DNA of 64,000 bases from contig OY725498.1 in NCBI GenBank assembly GCA_963281255.1, positions 1,302,001 through 1,366,000 on the forward strand. The letters run 5' to 3'. Made by a program: the position numbers and the translations under genes. The notes under the pieces were generated by a model. That model saw only the letters and a list, made by a program, of their open reading frames with translations. It ran no database searches and was not told where the DNA came from. The DNA is from Aphrocallistes beatrix. Lineage: Eukaryota > Porifera > Hexactinellida > Sceptrulophora > Aphrocallistidae. How positions within the stretch are numbered: position 1 is the stretch's first letter; every line of letters starts with the position of its first letter. Below are positions 11,790 through 24,000 of this stretch, piece after piece.

Positions 11790-12544
11790 TCTTATATATT
11801 AAAATGCTAGGATTTTTTTGTTTTTTGTTTGTTTGTTTGTTTGTTTGTCCGAATTGATTGAAGAATTGGCAAGTCGTAGAAATACGAAAATTGGCATGTA
11901 GGTGTCAAATGATGAATCTAGGATTAAGTTCGAAGATCTAAGCGAAATGTTCACACCTCGCCGAGATAGGTGACAAAATGTGCTGACCAATCAAATTCGA
12001 TTATTTTATAATGCAAATACATTGGAATAAAATAGTGTGACTTATGCATACAATCAAAAGAACTATTTGTGATTGAAATTCATTGGTTTATGTGAACCAA
12101 TCAATTATCAGCCTTTTATAATGCCATTCACACGATTCTATTTCATATAAATGATTGAATACTGCTATTTTGAGTCTATAATTTGATTGTTAACAACAAT
12201 TAAAGTGTGTTATATGCTACGATCAATCAATTCGATTATAAAATAACTTTCAACGACATGGACTGGAATTGATTATTTTAGTATAATAATCTTAAGCAAT
12301 GTGAACTTTGTGAATTCAAATTGAGCTTACATTCAGGATTAGTTGACTTAATACGAAGTAAATTATATTTATCACGAAACAAAATTTCTGCTACAGTTCT
12401 GATTTCATTAATGTAACCGTAGACAAATGACAATCCAGCGTACTTAGTATAAAACAAGAAAGCGACGTATTGTTTCTCTAATATCCCCAAGCGCCCACTG
12501 GGAAAATCTGCAGACACGCAGCGCAAGCAAGCGAAGCGCGCTTG
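11790..12544 (+). mobile_element. Helitron/Helentron-like element, tandem copy B
   Basis: Same 5' start and 3' hairpin end as copy A, and highly similar throughout (about 755 bp). It starts two bases after copy A ends and finishes ...gcgcgcttg directly against copy C. Confidence 0.75.
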
Positions 12545-13288
12545 TCTTATATATTAAAACTCTATAGGATTTGTTTGTTTGTTTGTTTGTCCGAATTGAT
12601 TGAAGAATTGGCAAGTCGTAGAGCAACGAAAATTGGCATGTATGTATCAAATGATGAATCTAGGATTAAGTTCGAAGATCTAAGCGAAATGTTCGCACCT
12701 CGCTGAGATAGGTGACAAAATGTGCTGACCAATCAAATTCGATTATTTTATAATGCAAATACATTGGAATAAAATGGTAGTGACTTATGCATACAATCAA
12801 AAGAACTATTTGTGATTGAAATTCATTGGTTTATGTGAGAACCAATCAATTACAGCCTTTTATAATGCCATTCACACAATTCTATTTCATATAAATGATT
12901 GAATACTGCTATTTTGAGTCTATAATTTGATTGTTAACAACAATTAAAGTGTGTTATATGCTACGATCAATCAATTCGATCATAAAATAACTATTAACGA
13001 CATGGACTGGAATTGATTATTTAAGTATAATAATCTTTAGCAATGTGAACTTTGTGTATTCAAATTGAGCTTACATTCAGGATTAGTTGACTTAATACGA
13101 AGTAAATTATATTTATCACGAAACAAAATTTCTGCTACAGTTCTGATTTCATAAATGTAACTGCAGACAAATGACAATCCAGCGTACTTAGTATAAAACA
13201 GGAAAGCGACGTATTGTTTCTCTAATATCCCCAAGCGCCCACTGGGAAAATCTGCAGACACGCAGCGCAAGCAAGCGAAGCGCGCTTG
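12545..13288 (+). mobile_element. Helitron/Helentron-like element, tandem copy C
   Basis: It abuts copy B with no intervening base (cgcttg then tcttatatatt). It is very similar to A and B. The 3' hairpin end is at 13260-13288, followed by an AT-only minisatellite. An antisense frame starting MRCVSADFPSG is shared by copies B and C, simply because the copies are near-identical. Confidence 0.75.
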
Positions 13289-13545
13289 AATAATTATATA
13301 ATACTTATAAAATAATTATATAATTATTATAAAATAATTATATAATAATTATATAATAATTATATAATATAATTATTATATAATTATTATAAAATAATTG
13401 TATAATAATTATATAATAATTATATAATAATTATATAATAATTATATAATAATTATATAATAATTATATAATAATTATATAATAATTATATAATTATTAT
13501 ATAATAATTATATAATTATTATATAATTATTATAAAATAATTATA
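13289..13545. repeat. AT-only minisatellite (ataattat units)
   Basis: About 257 bp made almost entirely of ataattat/aaataattat variants, with no G except one. It sits exactly between the 3' end of copy C and the 5' end of copy D. Confidence 0.9.
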
Positions 13546-14372
13546 TCTTATATATTAAAACGCTAGGATTTTTTTGTTTGTTTGTTTGTCCGAATTGATT
13601 GAAGAATTGGCAAGTCGTAGAGATATGAAAATTGGCATGTAGGTGTCAAATGATATGACTACGATTAAGTTCTAAGATCTAAGCGAAATTTTCACACCTC
13701 TGCAAAAAAATGGGAAACAATTTTTCACACCTTTTCTGTATAAATTAATGACTACACTATCACAATGGCAATTATTGTACGACACTCCAATAGATCGTCA
13801 TTATTAATAATACTTCAAAGTTACAACTAATGTTTAATATCTTAAATGTGTTATAGTGTATAGAAATAAAAAAAATTATGTGGATATTTTCACACCTATA
13901 TATACATATTTTCACACCATTTGATGATTTTTGAAAATAATGCTAAAGACTAGCTTCCAACGGTTGATATGGGGTTTTCAGGGGTGCAGATTTATAATAT
14001 CATATTTTCGAGTAGATTTGAAAATTAATTTGTTTATTTTTGTTTACAATAGATACATAAAGTAAACAAATCTCAAAAATATGCTAGAAACTAGCTTTCA
14101 ACGGTTGACATGGGGTTTTCAGGGGTGTAGATTTCGAATATCATATTTTCGAGTAGATTTGATAATTAATTTGTTTACTTTTGTTCACGATAGATACATA
14201 AAGTAAACAAATTTAAAAAAATAGGCTAGATATTTTCGGATCGATATGAGAAATTTTTTGTTAACCTTTGTTTAAAATATTTATATGAAGTAAAAAAAAT
14301 CCCAGAATAGGTTAGATTGAGTATCTCTAGGCGCCCGCAAGCCGCGCAGCGCAAGCAAGCGAAGCGCGCTTG
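13546..14372 (+). mobile_element. Helitron/Helentron-like element, copy D (different interior)
   Basis: It shares the 5' (tcttatatattaaaacgctagg) and 3' (gcgcccgcaagccgcgcagc, terminal hairpin) ends with copies A-C, but its middle differs. From about 13940 to 14220 there are two to three direct repeats of about 125 bp. Each contains ctagctttcaacggttgaca, ggggttttcaggggtgtaga and cataaagtaaacaaat. Confidence 0.7.
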
Positions 14373-14755
14373 TTATTGTTAAAAGTTAATTTATGATCAA
14401 ATTGATTGATTATAGAGTTACACAAACATACCTCGATAGTTATTTACGTTACTCGATGAAGTTGTTTGAGTCGTTCAAATATAATATTTGGAAATGTGAA
14501 CTTTCGATGTGGTTTCAAATTGACATTACACTCAGGTTAGTCAGCTTAATATTCAGCAAATTCTTTGATCATGAACCTAATATTTCTTCTCCATTCTGAA
14601 TTCATGCTTATAACCGTAGATAAATGTCATTTTTTTAGTAGAGAATTAGAAAGCAATGAATCAATCATTTATTTGATATTCCCAGGCGCCTGCAGGCCAA
14701 ATCTGCGGACACGTAGTGTCCGCAAGCCGCGCAGCACAAGGAAGCGAAGCGCTTG
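14373..14755 (+). mobile_element. Helitron-like element, diverged 3' portion (copy E)
   Basis: Starts right after copy D's end. The stretch from 14490 matches the 3' half of A-C with many changes (aatgtgaactt, cattcaggttagtc-like, aaccgtagataaatg). It closes with the gcggacac-gtagt-gtccgc hairpin and gaagcgcttg terminus. The first 40 bases are an inverted piece of the A-C interior (gttaaaagttaatttatgat). Confidence 0.6.
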
Positions 14756-14760
14756 TAAGG

Positions 14761-14895
14761 AATATATTGCCCAAATTTGGTGCAATTTGGTCCAATAGAA
14801 TTTCCAGGAGCGAGCAGACGTACGTACGTATGGACAGACGTCGCACGCCGATTATGACATAAGGCATCTCCGATACTAGGAGCTGCACTAAAAAT
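14761..14895 (-). mobile_element. Fragment of the agtgcagctcc element
   Basis: Reverse complement reads tttttagtgcagctcctag, then ggagatgccttatgtcat and a cgtacgtacgt run. This parallels the left end of the element at 546-1256. Confidence 0.5.
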
Positions 14896-16197
14896 CTCTG
14901 GGACCTATGCTCCCAGTCTGCTTGCCATGACAATTATGTAGTTTCCTAACACTAGGTTACACATGTAGCACTGTCATACCTACGTATTTTATGGTTTACA
15001 AGGTGGCCAATAAGTAAATTGGTAGAAATCCGACTGTTGGATTTCACTTTATCGCGCGCACGGGAATACATATACGAATTGACGGACTTAAGGGCATATC
15101 CCCACTGAAGCTGCGCTAGAAATGGGCGTGCTTGAGGAGATTCTAAATAAATTGAGTTTTTTAGAAATTTTGCTTGTGTAATTTCAGCACAGTTTCTTGT
15201 ATGATTAGAATTTCAGTTAAAGTATTGGGACTGGATTTGATTACAGATTCTTTTATCAGGAGCACAGAAAACAACCAAAATATTTATAACCACTTTCTAA
15301 ACTCTTTAGAAGGTCTTAGCTGGAAGTATTGCTCAACACAGATAGCACTTAGTAGTGCTAAAAATAACAAAATTTCAACATTACAATTTTATCATCCTAT
15401 AAAGTCAGTAATAGATTTCGCTATAGTAATCAAACGAGGTGGAAGTAACTCGCTTATGCATTATCAAGCCACATGTAATTTATATTAATAATTCTGTTTA
15501 TTATCTCCTCTGTTTTATTGCCCTTCTGCCTGCGGTCCACCTATCCACTTTTGCAGCAATGGACAGATAGCTATACTCAAGCCGATAAATAAATAAATAC
15601 TGTTCACCATCTGCAAAAATGTAATAGTTTACTAAACGCAAATAATGTTTCGAGACTTGGCACGATCAATTTATCGAATAATAACTTCTGGCGAATAGAC
15701 CAACTATCTCGAGAATTTACCATAAACCCACTATTGATGATTCAATTCACAGAATTCGTTTGGCTAGTAGTGATTTCATACACGCATTTTATCCTTTTTA
15801 AAGATTCAATTTAAGAACGAAACCTTCTGTCACCATTGTTTTTTAACTAAGTAATGCAACTTTTTCATTTCATTTAGCTGAACTTCATAATAGTATGCAT
15901 TGCCTGCGTATCTCGCATTCCTCCGATCAAATCGGATTTATCTAAGTCTGAAAAGGATAAAAGTGTGTTATTACACTACAATGTCCACTTTTATGGTATA
16001 AAAATGTGTAATATATTAATTAAACTAATCATAGAACACAGTATTTTAAAGTTTAATATTATAAAATTGAATGTTTTCCTCTTTAAAATTATAATATTTT
16101 GCTACTTTTGACTGATAGACGTTGTACATCTATTTGTGAGGTGAAATTGAGTTTAATGATTTGATCTCCAGATTAGCTCTATCCAATTCAAGAGGAC
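14896..16197. other. Intergenic, no confident gene
   Basis: The open frame at 15174-15488 (no ATG start, no recognisable domain) is probably chance. At 15540-15600 the text ends in 'aagccgataaataaataaata', a tail style seen at 3' ends of some non-LTR retrotransposons. I cannot confirm this without a search. Confidence 0.4.
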
Positions 16198-16809
16198 ATG
16201 GAACTCCCACCCGAGCACCAGCACAGCTGTCCAGAAGACGAGTTCATCACGAGTGAGCAGGAGAGCTATGCGAAAGGGTTCGATGAGGCATTGCAGAACA
16301 TTCACCTCAAAGAGCAGTTCCAACTCTCCGAGCCTGTTCCTAACACCTGTAATCTCCCGGTGAACTGCTTCAACCAGCAGTATATCCACCCCCATCCTCC
16401 CGCGAATTACGAACCTACGGATCCTATCTACCCCGATAAGAACTCGATCTCCCGCTCCAAATCTCTGGGCTACTATGGGCCGTATGGAGAGGACTTGAAG
16501 CCCTTTTCAGATCCGCTCTCGCTGTACCCAACTTACGATGGTCTGACCACAATTTCGCCGTTCCATTTCGTGACTGATATGGAGGAGCAGGAGCACCTCA
16601 AGCGAGAGAGAAAGCGAGTCCGGAATCGACTCGCTGCTTCCAAGTGCCGCAAGAAAAGACTGGAGCGAGAGGCGAAACTCGAAGAAGACGTAAAGACGAA
16701 AGAGGACAAATTTGTAGACCTAAAAACACGAAAAGTCACACTTGAGAAAGAAGTGCTAGAATTGAAGCACACACTCCAATCACATCACCTGGATGGTTGT
16801 AACGTTTAA
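16198..16809 (+). CDS. Jun-like bZIP transcription factor (AP-1 subunit)
   Basis: A 203-residue protein. Residues about 135-160 form the basic region with the invariant N143-A-A-S-K-C150-R151 pattern. A leucine zipper follows, with d-position residues L161, K168, L175, L182 and L189. The C-terminal ..LDGCNV resembles the Jun tail NSGCQ. N-terminally, TSEQESYAKGFDEALQNIH (19-36) matches the Jun motif before the proline-rich region, and ISP at 119-121 with DMEEQEHLKRERKR mirrors the LSPIDM..ERKR block of c-Jun. Two oddities: the second zipper leucine is lysine, and the protein starts just before the GFDEAL motif. The JNK-docking and first activation segments of c-Jun are therefore not encoded here. 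The frame is blocked upstream by a TAG eight codons before the ATG, though an upstream exon joined after that TAG cannot be excluded. Nuclear, DNA-binding dimer. Confidence 0.88.
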   Translation: MELPPEHQHSCPEDEFITSEQESYAKGFDEALQNIHLKEQFQLSEPVPNTCNLPVNCFNQQYIHPHPPANYEPTDPIYPDKNSISRSKSLGYYGPYGEDLKPFSDPLSLYPTYDGLTTISPFHFVTDMEEQEHLKRERKRVRNRLAASKCRKKRLEREAKLEEDVKTKEDKFVDLKTRKVTLEKEVLELKHTLQSHHLDGCNV

Positions 16810-16920
16810 GAATCACTCTTTGGTGTCAATTATAGTTAACACGCTCCATTGATGTGACACATCATTGTAGCTACCTATTTTCACTCACTGGTTCACTTCT
16901 CTTCCTGCTTTCTCACTTTC

Positions 16921-16926
16921 AATAAA
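16921..16926 (+). terminator. Polyadenylation signal of the Jun-like gene
   Basis: AATAAA lies about 112 bp after the stop codon, preceded by pyrimidine-rich 3' UTR. Confidence 0.6.
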
Positions 16927-18026
16927 TTGAATCTGATGTATCTTTCATTCTCAACTATTTTCAAACCGTACTGACCATTCTGATAATCATATTAATATAC
17001 ATTCTCTTCTCTCTTTATGCTTTATAATATTAAAATATATTTTGTAATTTAATTGATTGAAAACTGTTTATTTATTTTGGTTAGAATGCGAATGTTCCGT
17101 CCGAACTCCAGTCCCGTATTTATCTTGTATCATAATTCCATTATGCGTAAAGTTTTATTTGATAAGCAGTTTCCTACTCCACAGCTCCAATGTTCGTAAC
17201 CACATCAGAATAATTGAATCAATTGAATTGACGTATAACGTAATATATCATGTCAATGATCGGTATGCAGAGTTTATGTTTATACTACCTGACCTGACTG
17301 TATCATCGTGATTCGCTAAAATTGATGCCAATGTGCTACATTGCAAAAAGAGATATTGAAATTCAATTAACAACGATTTACGCCAAGCTTGATGTCTCTC
17401 AAATTCCTGGAAGCTACTCCCCTTTTTGCAACACTTCCTCACTATTTCTTAATACTTCACCATGACACTCCCTCACTGAACAGCGCACTCATAGCTGTCT
17501 CGTATCATTTTATACATTTTGAGTGTTGAAATTTTGACTTCAGAGATATAAAATGCAAATCATTCTAGCATTTTTGATTTTGTTGTGTCAACTGGAAATA
17601 CTTTGACCACATTTTAACCAGAATTGGTTTAAGAAATATGCGCCACTCTCTTAGTATATTTGTGGTTTCAAATTACATCTAAAGCCTAAAGCATAACAAT
17701 ATTAGCAGTATTGTTCTAAGATTTTCAAAACTTTCATTTCGTTGTGAGTGTTTGCTGTGGGTGGATTGGATCATTTCTTGCAGCTATGGCAGGAATAAAC
17801 CACTTCGTTCTAAGTTGATTTTTTCGAGATAATATCCCAATTAGTTATAACGCGAGTTCACATCTTTATTAATTAATTAAACCCGGGACAACTTGGGGCC
17901 ATTTCTATTTATAGTAAAGACCCCACATGTTTAGGGTTTCCCCGCCCAAAATGACTTAACCGGAAATGAGTTACCAAAATCTCTAGTTCACATCTAAAAT
18001 AGCCAATTTATCTCAATACGCAACGA
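16927..18026. other. Intergenic between Jun and the GMAP-210 homologue
   Basis: AT-rich with no coding frame I believe. It holds one dispersed repeat copy immediately upstream of the GMAP-210 start. Confidence 0.5.
17866..17985 (+). repeat. Dispersed repeat family, copy 3
   Basis: attaattaaaccc, cttggggccattt, ctatttatag (17905-17914), agggtttccccgcccaaaatg and accggaaatgag occur in the family order. It ends about 40 bp before the GMAP-210 start codon, so it could lie in that gene's promoter or leader. Confidence 0.7.
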
Positions 18027-21000
18027 ATGAGCTGGCTTTCAAGCAGCAGCCTGACTAGCCTCAAGTCCCAGCTGTCCGACCTGACAAGGGACGTCATCCA
18101 GGAGACAGACGTGGACAGGAGCTTACTGGAGACAGAGTGCCAGCTGGACAGGAACCGGATAGCAGAGCTGGAGGGCATAGAGGACAGACAGAAAGAGGAA
18201 ATTCAGAGCTTGATGCGAACCAATCTCAACATGCAAGATAGAGTAGATGCAGCCGAGCTACAGGTAAACAGCCTGTGCGATAGCATGGTCCATCTGCAGA
18301 CTCTGCACCGTAGTCCATTAGTTCATTAGCGCCCACCTGGACACTTTTGATATCTTCTAAGCACCACCTGTACAAGAATACTTCTAGAGTGTCCGTCTGG
18401 AGTAACCACTGGCATTACTGAGGATGGAAACATTTGTCTTATGACTGTGTGAGCTGTGATAGCACCCTCGCTATTCAGGGAATGCTTTGATTTGTCTAGC
18501 TGAAAGTAACAACGCATATGAAGCTGTATTTGGGCATAGAGTATGTACGATGTAACTGCAGGCATCCATATCTTCCCACCAAGTCGAACAGTCCGATTCT
18601 TGCCCAATCCGTAGATTGGATCACTTCTTCGAAATTTCGTGATGTCTGTGTTTGCATTCTAAACTGTATCAATCTGTAGACAGAATTAGCTTATTTCATT
18701 TTCTCTAGGCTGCCACGGTGAGTAAAGAGTTCAAAAACATTATAGTCTCGCTGCAGGAAGAACTGAATGGGGTTAAGCTTGAGAATAGATCTCTCAAAGA
18801 TCTATTCCGCGAACAGTCTTACTCCGTTGACAGAGATGGCGAGGGTGTCAAGAGTGAGACGGAGGAGGGTTTTAGGGAACAAGTAAGTAATTATAGGAAT
18901 TTATCACTGAATTATTGCTGGGCGCCAAATCATTGTCGCTGATAAACTATATATGTTTATTGGATTATACATTCCATTGGAATCATGTATTTTTTTGTCC
19001 ATACAGATTTCAGATCTAGAACGAGAGCTAGAGAGACAAGGTGAAGAACACAGAGAACTAATCCGTTCTCTAGAGCATAGTCCTCAGGCTGTCAGGAGAG
19101 TGGGTAAGTTGAAGAGAAACAAACTACTCCCGAACTCACACTCACACGACGAGAGAGGACGAGGGGACGGAGTGGACTATGTGAATAGGGAGTCAGAGGG
19201 GAACTCAGAGACTCAATTGGTTGATGCTGAAGAAGAATATCCTCTACCTCAGCAGATGGATGATAATGTGACAGCACACGGCAACGAAGCGAAACTACCC
19301 CACTCATTAGAGATAACACTGAGTAAGGAGAGAGCACATAAGGAGAGACTGCTGAGGCACTTGGAGGAGATATCTGCAGAGCATGATAAGGAGCTTATAA
19401 GGTAGATCAGTCATACTTGAAGCCAACATTCCCCACCTTTGTCATATGGTATTACGTCATGACGCTCCTGGCAAAAATCCAATATACAGGATAATATTAC
19501 AACGCTAGGATTTCGTTTGTTTGTCTGGATTGAATAAAGAACTGGCAAGTCGTAGGAAATGAAATTTGACATGTAGGTGTCAAATTATGAGTCTACGATT
19601 ATTAAGTTCAAAGATCTAAACAAAGTTTTCACACCTATACACCTCTTGTTTACAATAGATTCATAAAGTAAGCAAATTTGAAATGGATTAGTGTAAGTAA
19701 TCAATATTTGGTACCCGTAGGGACTTCTGAATTTGTTGACATTCCTAGGCGCCCGCAGGGCGACTCTGCGAAATAAAGTGTTCGCTAGCCGCGCTACGCA
19801 AGTGTGCGAAGCGTGTTTGTATTAATTAAAGCTTAAACACTATTAAGCAGAAGAAGAATGAGCAGTCAGCTAATACACGACACGTGGTATTAAATCATTA
19901 ATTAAGAATTTTATTGAATAATGCAATATTTCAATAGAATAAAGCTGTCTATTCTTTCATGTATTGTAGTTTGGTCGAGGAAAACAATTCAATGAAGCGA
20001 GAGCTGGAAGTATTGAGACTGAAACTTTCAGGGTTGAGTGCGGGATTATCTGAGAGGGAGTTCAACTCTGCTTCCACACAAACAATTCCAATGAGACCTA
20101 TCGACACCTCAGATAAACCAGCTGACAGTCTAGCTGATAGTTCGTTTCTACAAGGAGGAGAGACAGGATGGCTTAAAGATGAGGTATATAGGCAGTATCT
20201 AATTGATCTTCTATACCAATCTACATAGTACTATGGCATCTGCCATCTAACTATTCCTCTATCAGTTCCCCCGATTGTGAAGGTTTCCTAAACCTCTGTA
20301 CATACACCAGACCAAAGTAGAACAACATTAGATTTGTAGTTAAACGTCTTAAGTAGTCTTGATCAGGAGCGCTGCACGTCTCTCGAAGATAGATATGGCC
20401 TCATAAAAAATTCCTCTTCACTAGTGGCACACAAACCCAGTGTTTCCCGGCGAGCGCGTTAAGCTCGCTATTTAGCAAGCTTAGCTTGCCGAATAACGTG
20501 ATTTTATTGTTAAATAATGCACTTTACCCGAATAAACCGCACAAAAATTGCAACATTAACGCGCTTTCCAATAATCCTGAGGGAAACACTGCACAAACCC
20601 ATCACACGCATCATGCCAACTAAGGAAAAAATCGGGACATAAGTAGTATCTTAGCGGGACATTGAGCAATTTATCGGGATATAGTTATTGCAGCTAAGGG
20701 AAGTTCCAGTTGTCCTTTTTTACGATTGCTAAATTGTTTCATAGTAGTAATAAATTTTAGACAGCTATTTCAGATAACTAAAAGCAAGATCATGTCTGTC
20801 TCTCATCTGAACATCTTCCTAATTGATGAGTACATTGGCTGTAATTTAGATTTAGTGGACTACGCTCGTCACTAAGCAGATGCGAACGTAAGCTGACTTC
20901 ATTTGCATATTAATGGTACCATCAAGTCTACAAGAAATATTCTAAATCACAATTAACTTCCCATCATAACAATCAAAGCGTAACACCACTCCTTTTTTTT

Positions 21001-24000
21001 CGGGAAACTAACGAGACAATTCGATTCTCAGATTGCTTAGATATGTCCTTGGCTAGCTGGTAGTTCTGCAAGGTCAGACGCGTCAACTCGAATGATTGCA
21101 ATTGCACAACTGCAAAAAAAAGCAAGTTCATCATTGCTCAGAGGAAAAAAGTATGTTGATTATATGGAATTCTAATGGGATACTCATGTGAAAATTCCTT
21201 AAAAGTACTAATTGGGAATCTCCATTCGCAGTGCAGCCTTCTCAATGAAATAATATAATTAGAAATGGAATATTCTAGCAGCATAATTGTAGTCTATTCG
21301 GAAAAATTCCAAATACGAGTCTTTTTTTGTAAATTTGAATGGCGATACGTTCCATCATTTCAAAACCTGATTCCACGGAGTTGGAAATAAACTCGTATTT
21401 CAATCAAATAATTGCTAAAGCGAACGCAAGAAGAATTGATCTTCTCACACAACTTCTTGAGAGGAGAGAAGAGTCGCGAGCTAGAGACAGTCAACGCCAG
21501 CAAATGATCTCACAGATTGCTGCCACCAAATGCCAAGTCGAGGCAGGTCTGAAAGAGAATCCTCTCAAAGCGATGCAGGAGAAAGTGATCGATGAAATGG
21601 AGAAGGAATTAGAGACTCTAAAGATAACTCCACCGAAGAAAATACTCAAATTCTCCGTCGATTCAGACAAGATTGGGGGAATTCTGGAAGCATTAGGAGA
21701 AATCACAGAAGAATTCGAACCAATCGACTATAGTGCATTCCAACCTGTTGTTTCCGTCGCTAAGAAAGGTAAAGCTCCCGGAGAACTCAGGGGGCCTGAA
21801 GGAGTTGCTATCGATGAGATGACGAGAAACATTTTTGTTGCGGAATTTTATAATTCCCGCGTTTCAGTATTCTCGCCAACCGGAGAATACATCAAATCTT
21901 TCGGAATCGAACTATTCAGAAATCCATGGGGCATCGCAATACAAAACAATAACCTCTACGTTAGTGATATATTTAAGCAAGCCCTGCTCCACTTTAAACT
22001 CCCACGCATTAAGTTCTTACAGCAAATAGGGAAGGAGGGGTCAGCAAAAGGAGAGTTCTGTTACCCGCGACAGCTTTGCATTTCTCAGATTGGAGATGTC
22101 TATGTGTGTGATGAGAGTAACAGCAGAATCCAAGTTCTAACCTCGGAACTGAAATTCAAGACTATTTTCACGCACAAATCAATGACATGGCCCGTCGATA
22201 TCAAACTGACTGAAGAGCAGATGTATGTGCTGAGCAGTAGTGACAATCCTTGTTTGCACGTGTTCACTCTAGCGGGCGTCAAGATTCGCTCAGTGCTGTC
22301 TCGTGGGGAAGGGCTGCAATTGATGTGTCCATTGTTCTTCTGTATCGATCGGAGTGGAGATATTGTTATTATCAATCATGGTGATAATACCATCAAGGTA
22401 TTCACTCCCAAAGGAGGGTATCTTGATCAAATAGGAGTACAAGGACACGAGAAAGGAATGTTCTATAAACCTAGAGGAATAGCGCTTACTAGAGATGGGA
22501 AAGTTATCTGCGTATCTGACAATAAGAAGTTCGGTCTGCAGATTTTCTCATAGCCTCTAATACTCCCCTTGTCCACCTCTAGCCATATTCCATTAGAAAT
22601 AATATTAATGTCTTTATTTCATCATTATAGATAATTAGGATTATTAATATTATATTTATTTTAGACCTAGGCGTTTGTGATACTTGTCCATTAAAGGTCT
22701 AATCAAATCTTGTTCGCTCAAAACTTTCTTTCTTCTGCACTTCATTAGTGTTGCATTAATGTTACAGCGACACGCCGCCAGTATGATGTTGAGTAGGAGC
22801 AGCGTGTATACCAGGATGGACATGCCCTGGTACAAAATGAAGAATACGCCTGCCGTCAATTCGAGGTATCCTGAAACTAGTTTGTATCCAGCTAGCGTGG
22901 CTGGGGAAATGCTGATTTGTACCTTGTTCGCTGTGAGGTATGTGAAATAGCATGGTTGGTTGAAAAATATGTCAAACGCTAATCCATAGTCCGTGAAGAA
23001 GATAGAACTAGCCTTGCAGACGAGGATGACAAGAAGAATTATACTTGAAACGATAAACTGTTTGTGGATGTTGGTTTTAAAGGCGTACGCTCTCTTACTT
23101 CCGTGAAATCTCGCTTCATCCCTCATCCCTCTCAAAACGCGTGAGAACCTCAGGGCATACCTAACATACTTGTGTAGGTCGTAAATAAGTAGGAATTTCG
23201 CTCCAACCCAAAACCCAATCACACTCGTCTCAAGTATGCTGCTCAGAACAAATATAACTAAAAACCTGAGAGAGATCCATGCCAATCCCTTATACACTGC
23301 GCGTAGATAGTCAGAAGCGAGATAGGAGAGGTAAACCATATCCAGGAGGAGGTTAATCATCGGGTAGAGAATGAGGTGGAATATCTTTGAGACGCGTATC
23401 GGCACATGTATCCACCAGGCTGAGGGAATCCTCAGGCTTGTGATTGCAGGGTATGTGAGAGTACAGGAGTTGGTGAGGTGATATTCCTTTAATTGGGTGC
23501 TGTTATAATGTGCATAGGCTGTATCGAATGTTGTAGCTAGAATGCATTGCAGTGTTTCGATGGAAAGAATTAGAATTAGGAAATTGTTGATGTGATACTT
23601 TATTTTCAAGTTTTTAAACTGAGAGATATTTTTGTTTAGAGTTTTGCATTGCCTGAAGATCCGTACTTGTCGAATGAAAAAGTTGATTAGCAAGAAAGTT
23701 GCAAGAACAGAAAACAGGATGAACGAAATATTTGCTATCTCGTCAACAATTCCATTTACTCTCTCTACTGTAGCCATACTTGTTTATTATGTACAAGTAC
23801 TTAAGTTATTTATTTATATTTTATTTTTGACATTAGTGAATACTATGATCCCTGAATGGGAATTTATCCGGTGGGGTTTGCGATTACACTTGAATCATAT
23901 TGAAACTAATGTTCATTGATAAGACAATCATTCTATTTTTAAGTAAGCTTACAGCTTTGTATTATACATAGATGTAATATCTAATATATTCCAGTAAATC

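Noticed and set aside
12278..13270. Similar antisense frames (MRCVSADFPSG...) in two neighbouring copies
   Set aside because: They look conserved only because the Helitron-like copies are near-identical. No domain, and the frame is lost in copy A.
10779..14755. Regularly repeated units considered as CRISPR or satellite
   Set aside because: Eukaryotic context, 750-bp units and element-specific ends with hairpins fit tandem transposons instead.
15174..15488. 104-residue plus-strand frame upstream of Jun
   Set aside because: No ATG at its start, no recognisable motif. An upstream Jun exon was considered, but nothing resembles a JNK-docking segment.
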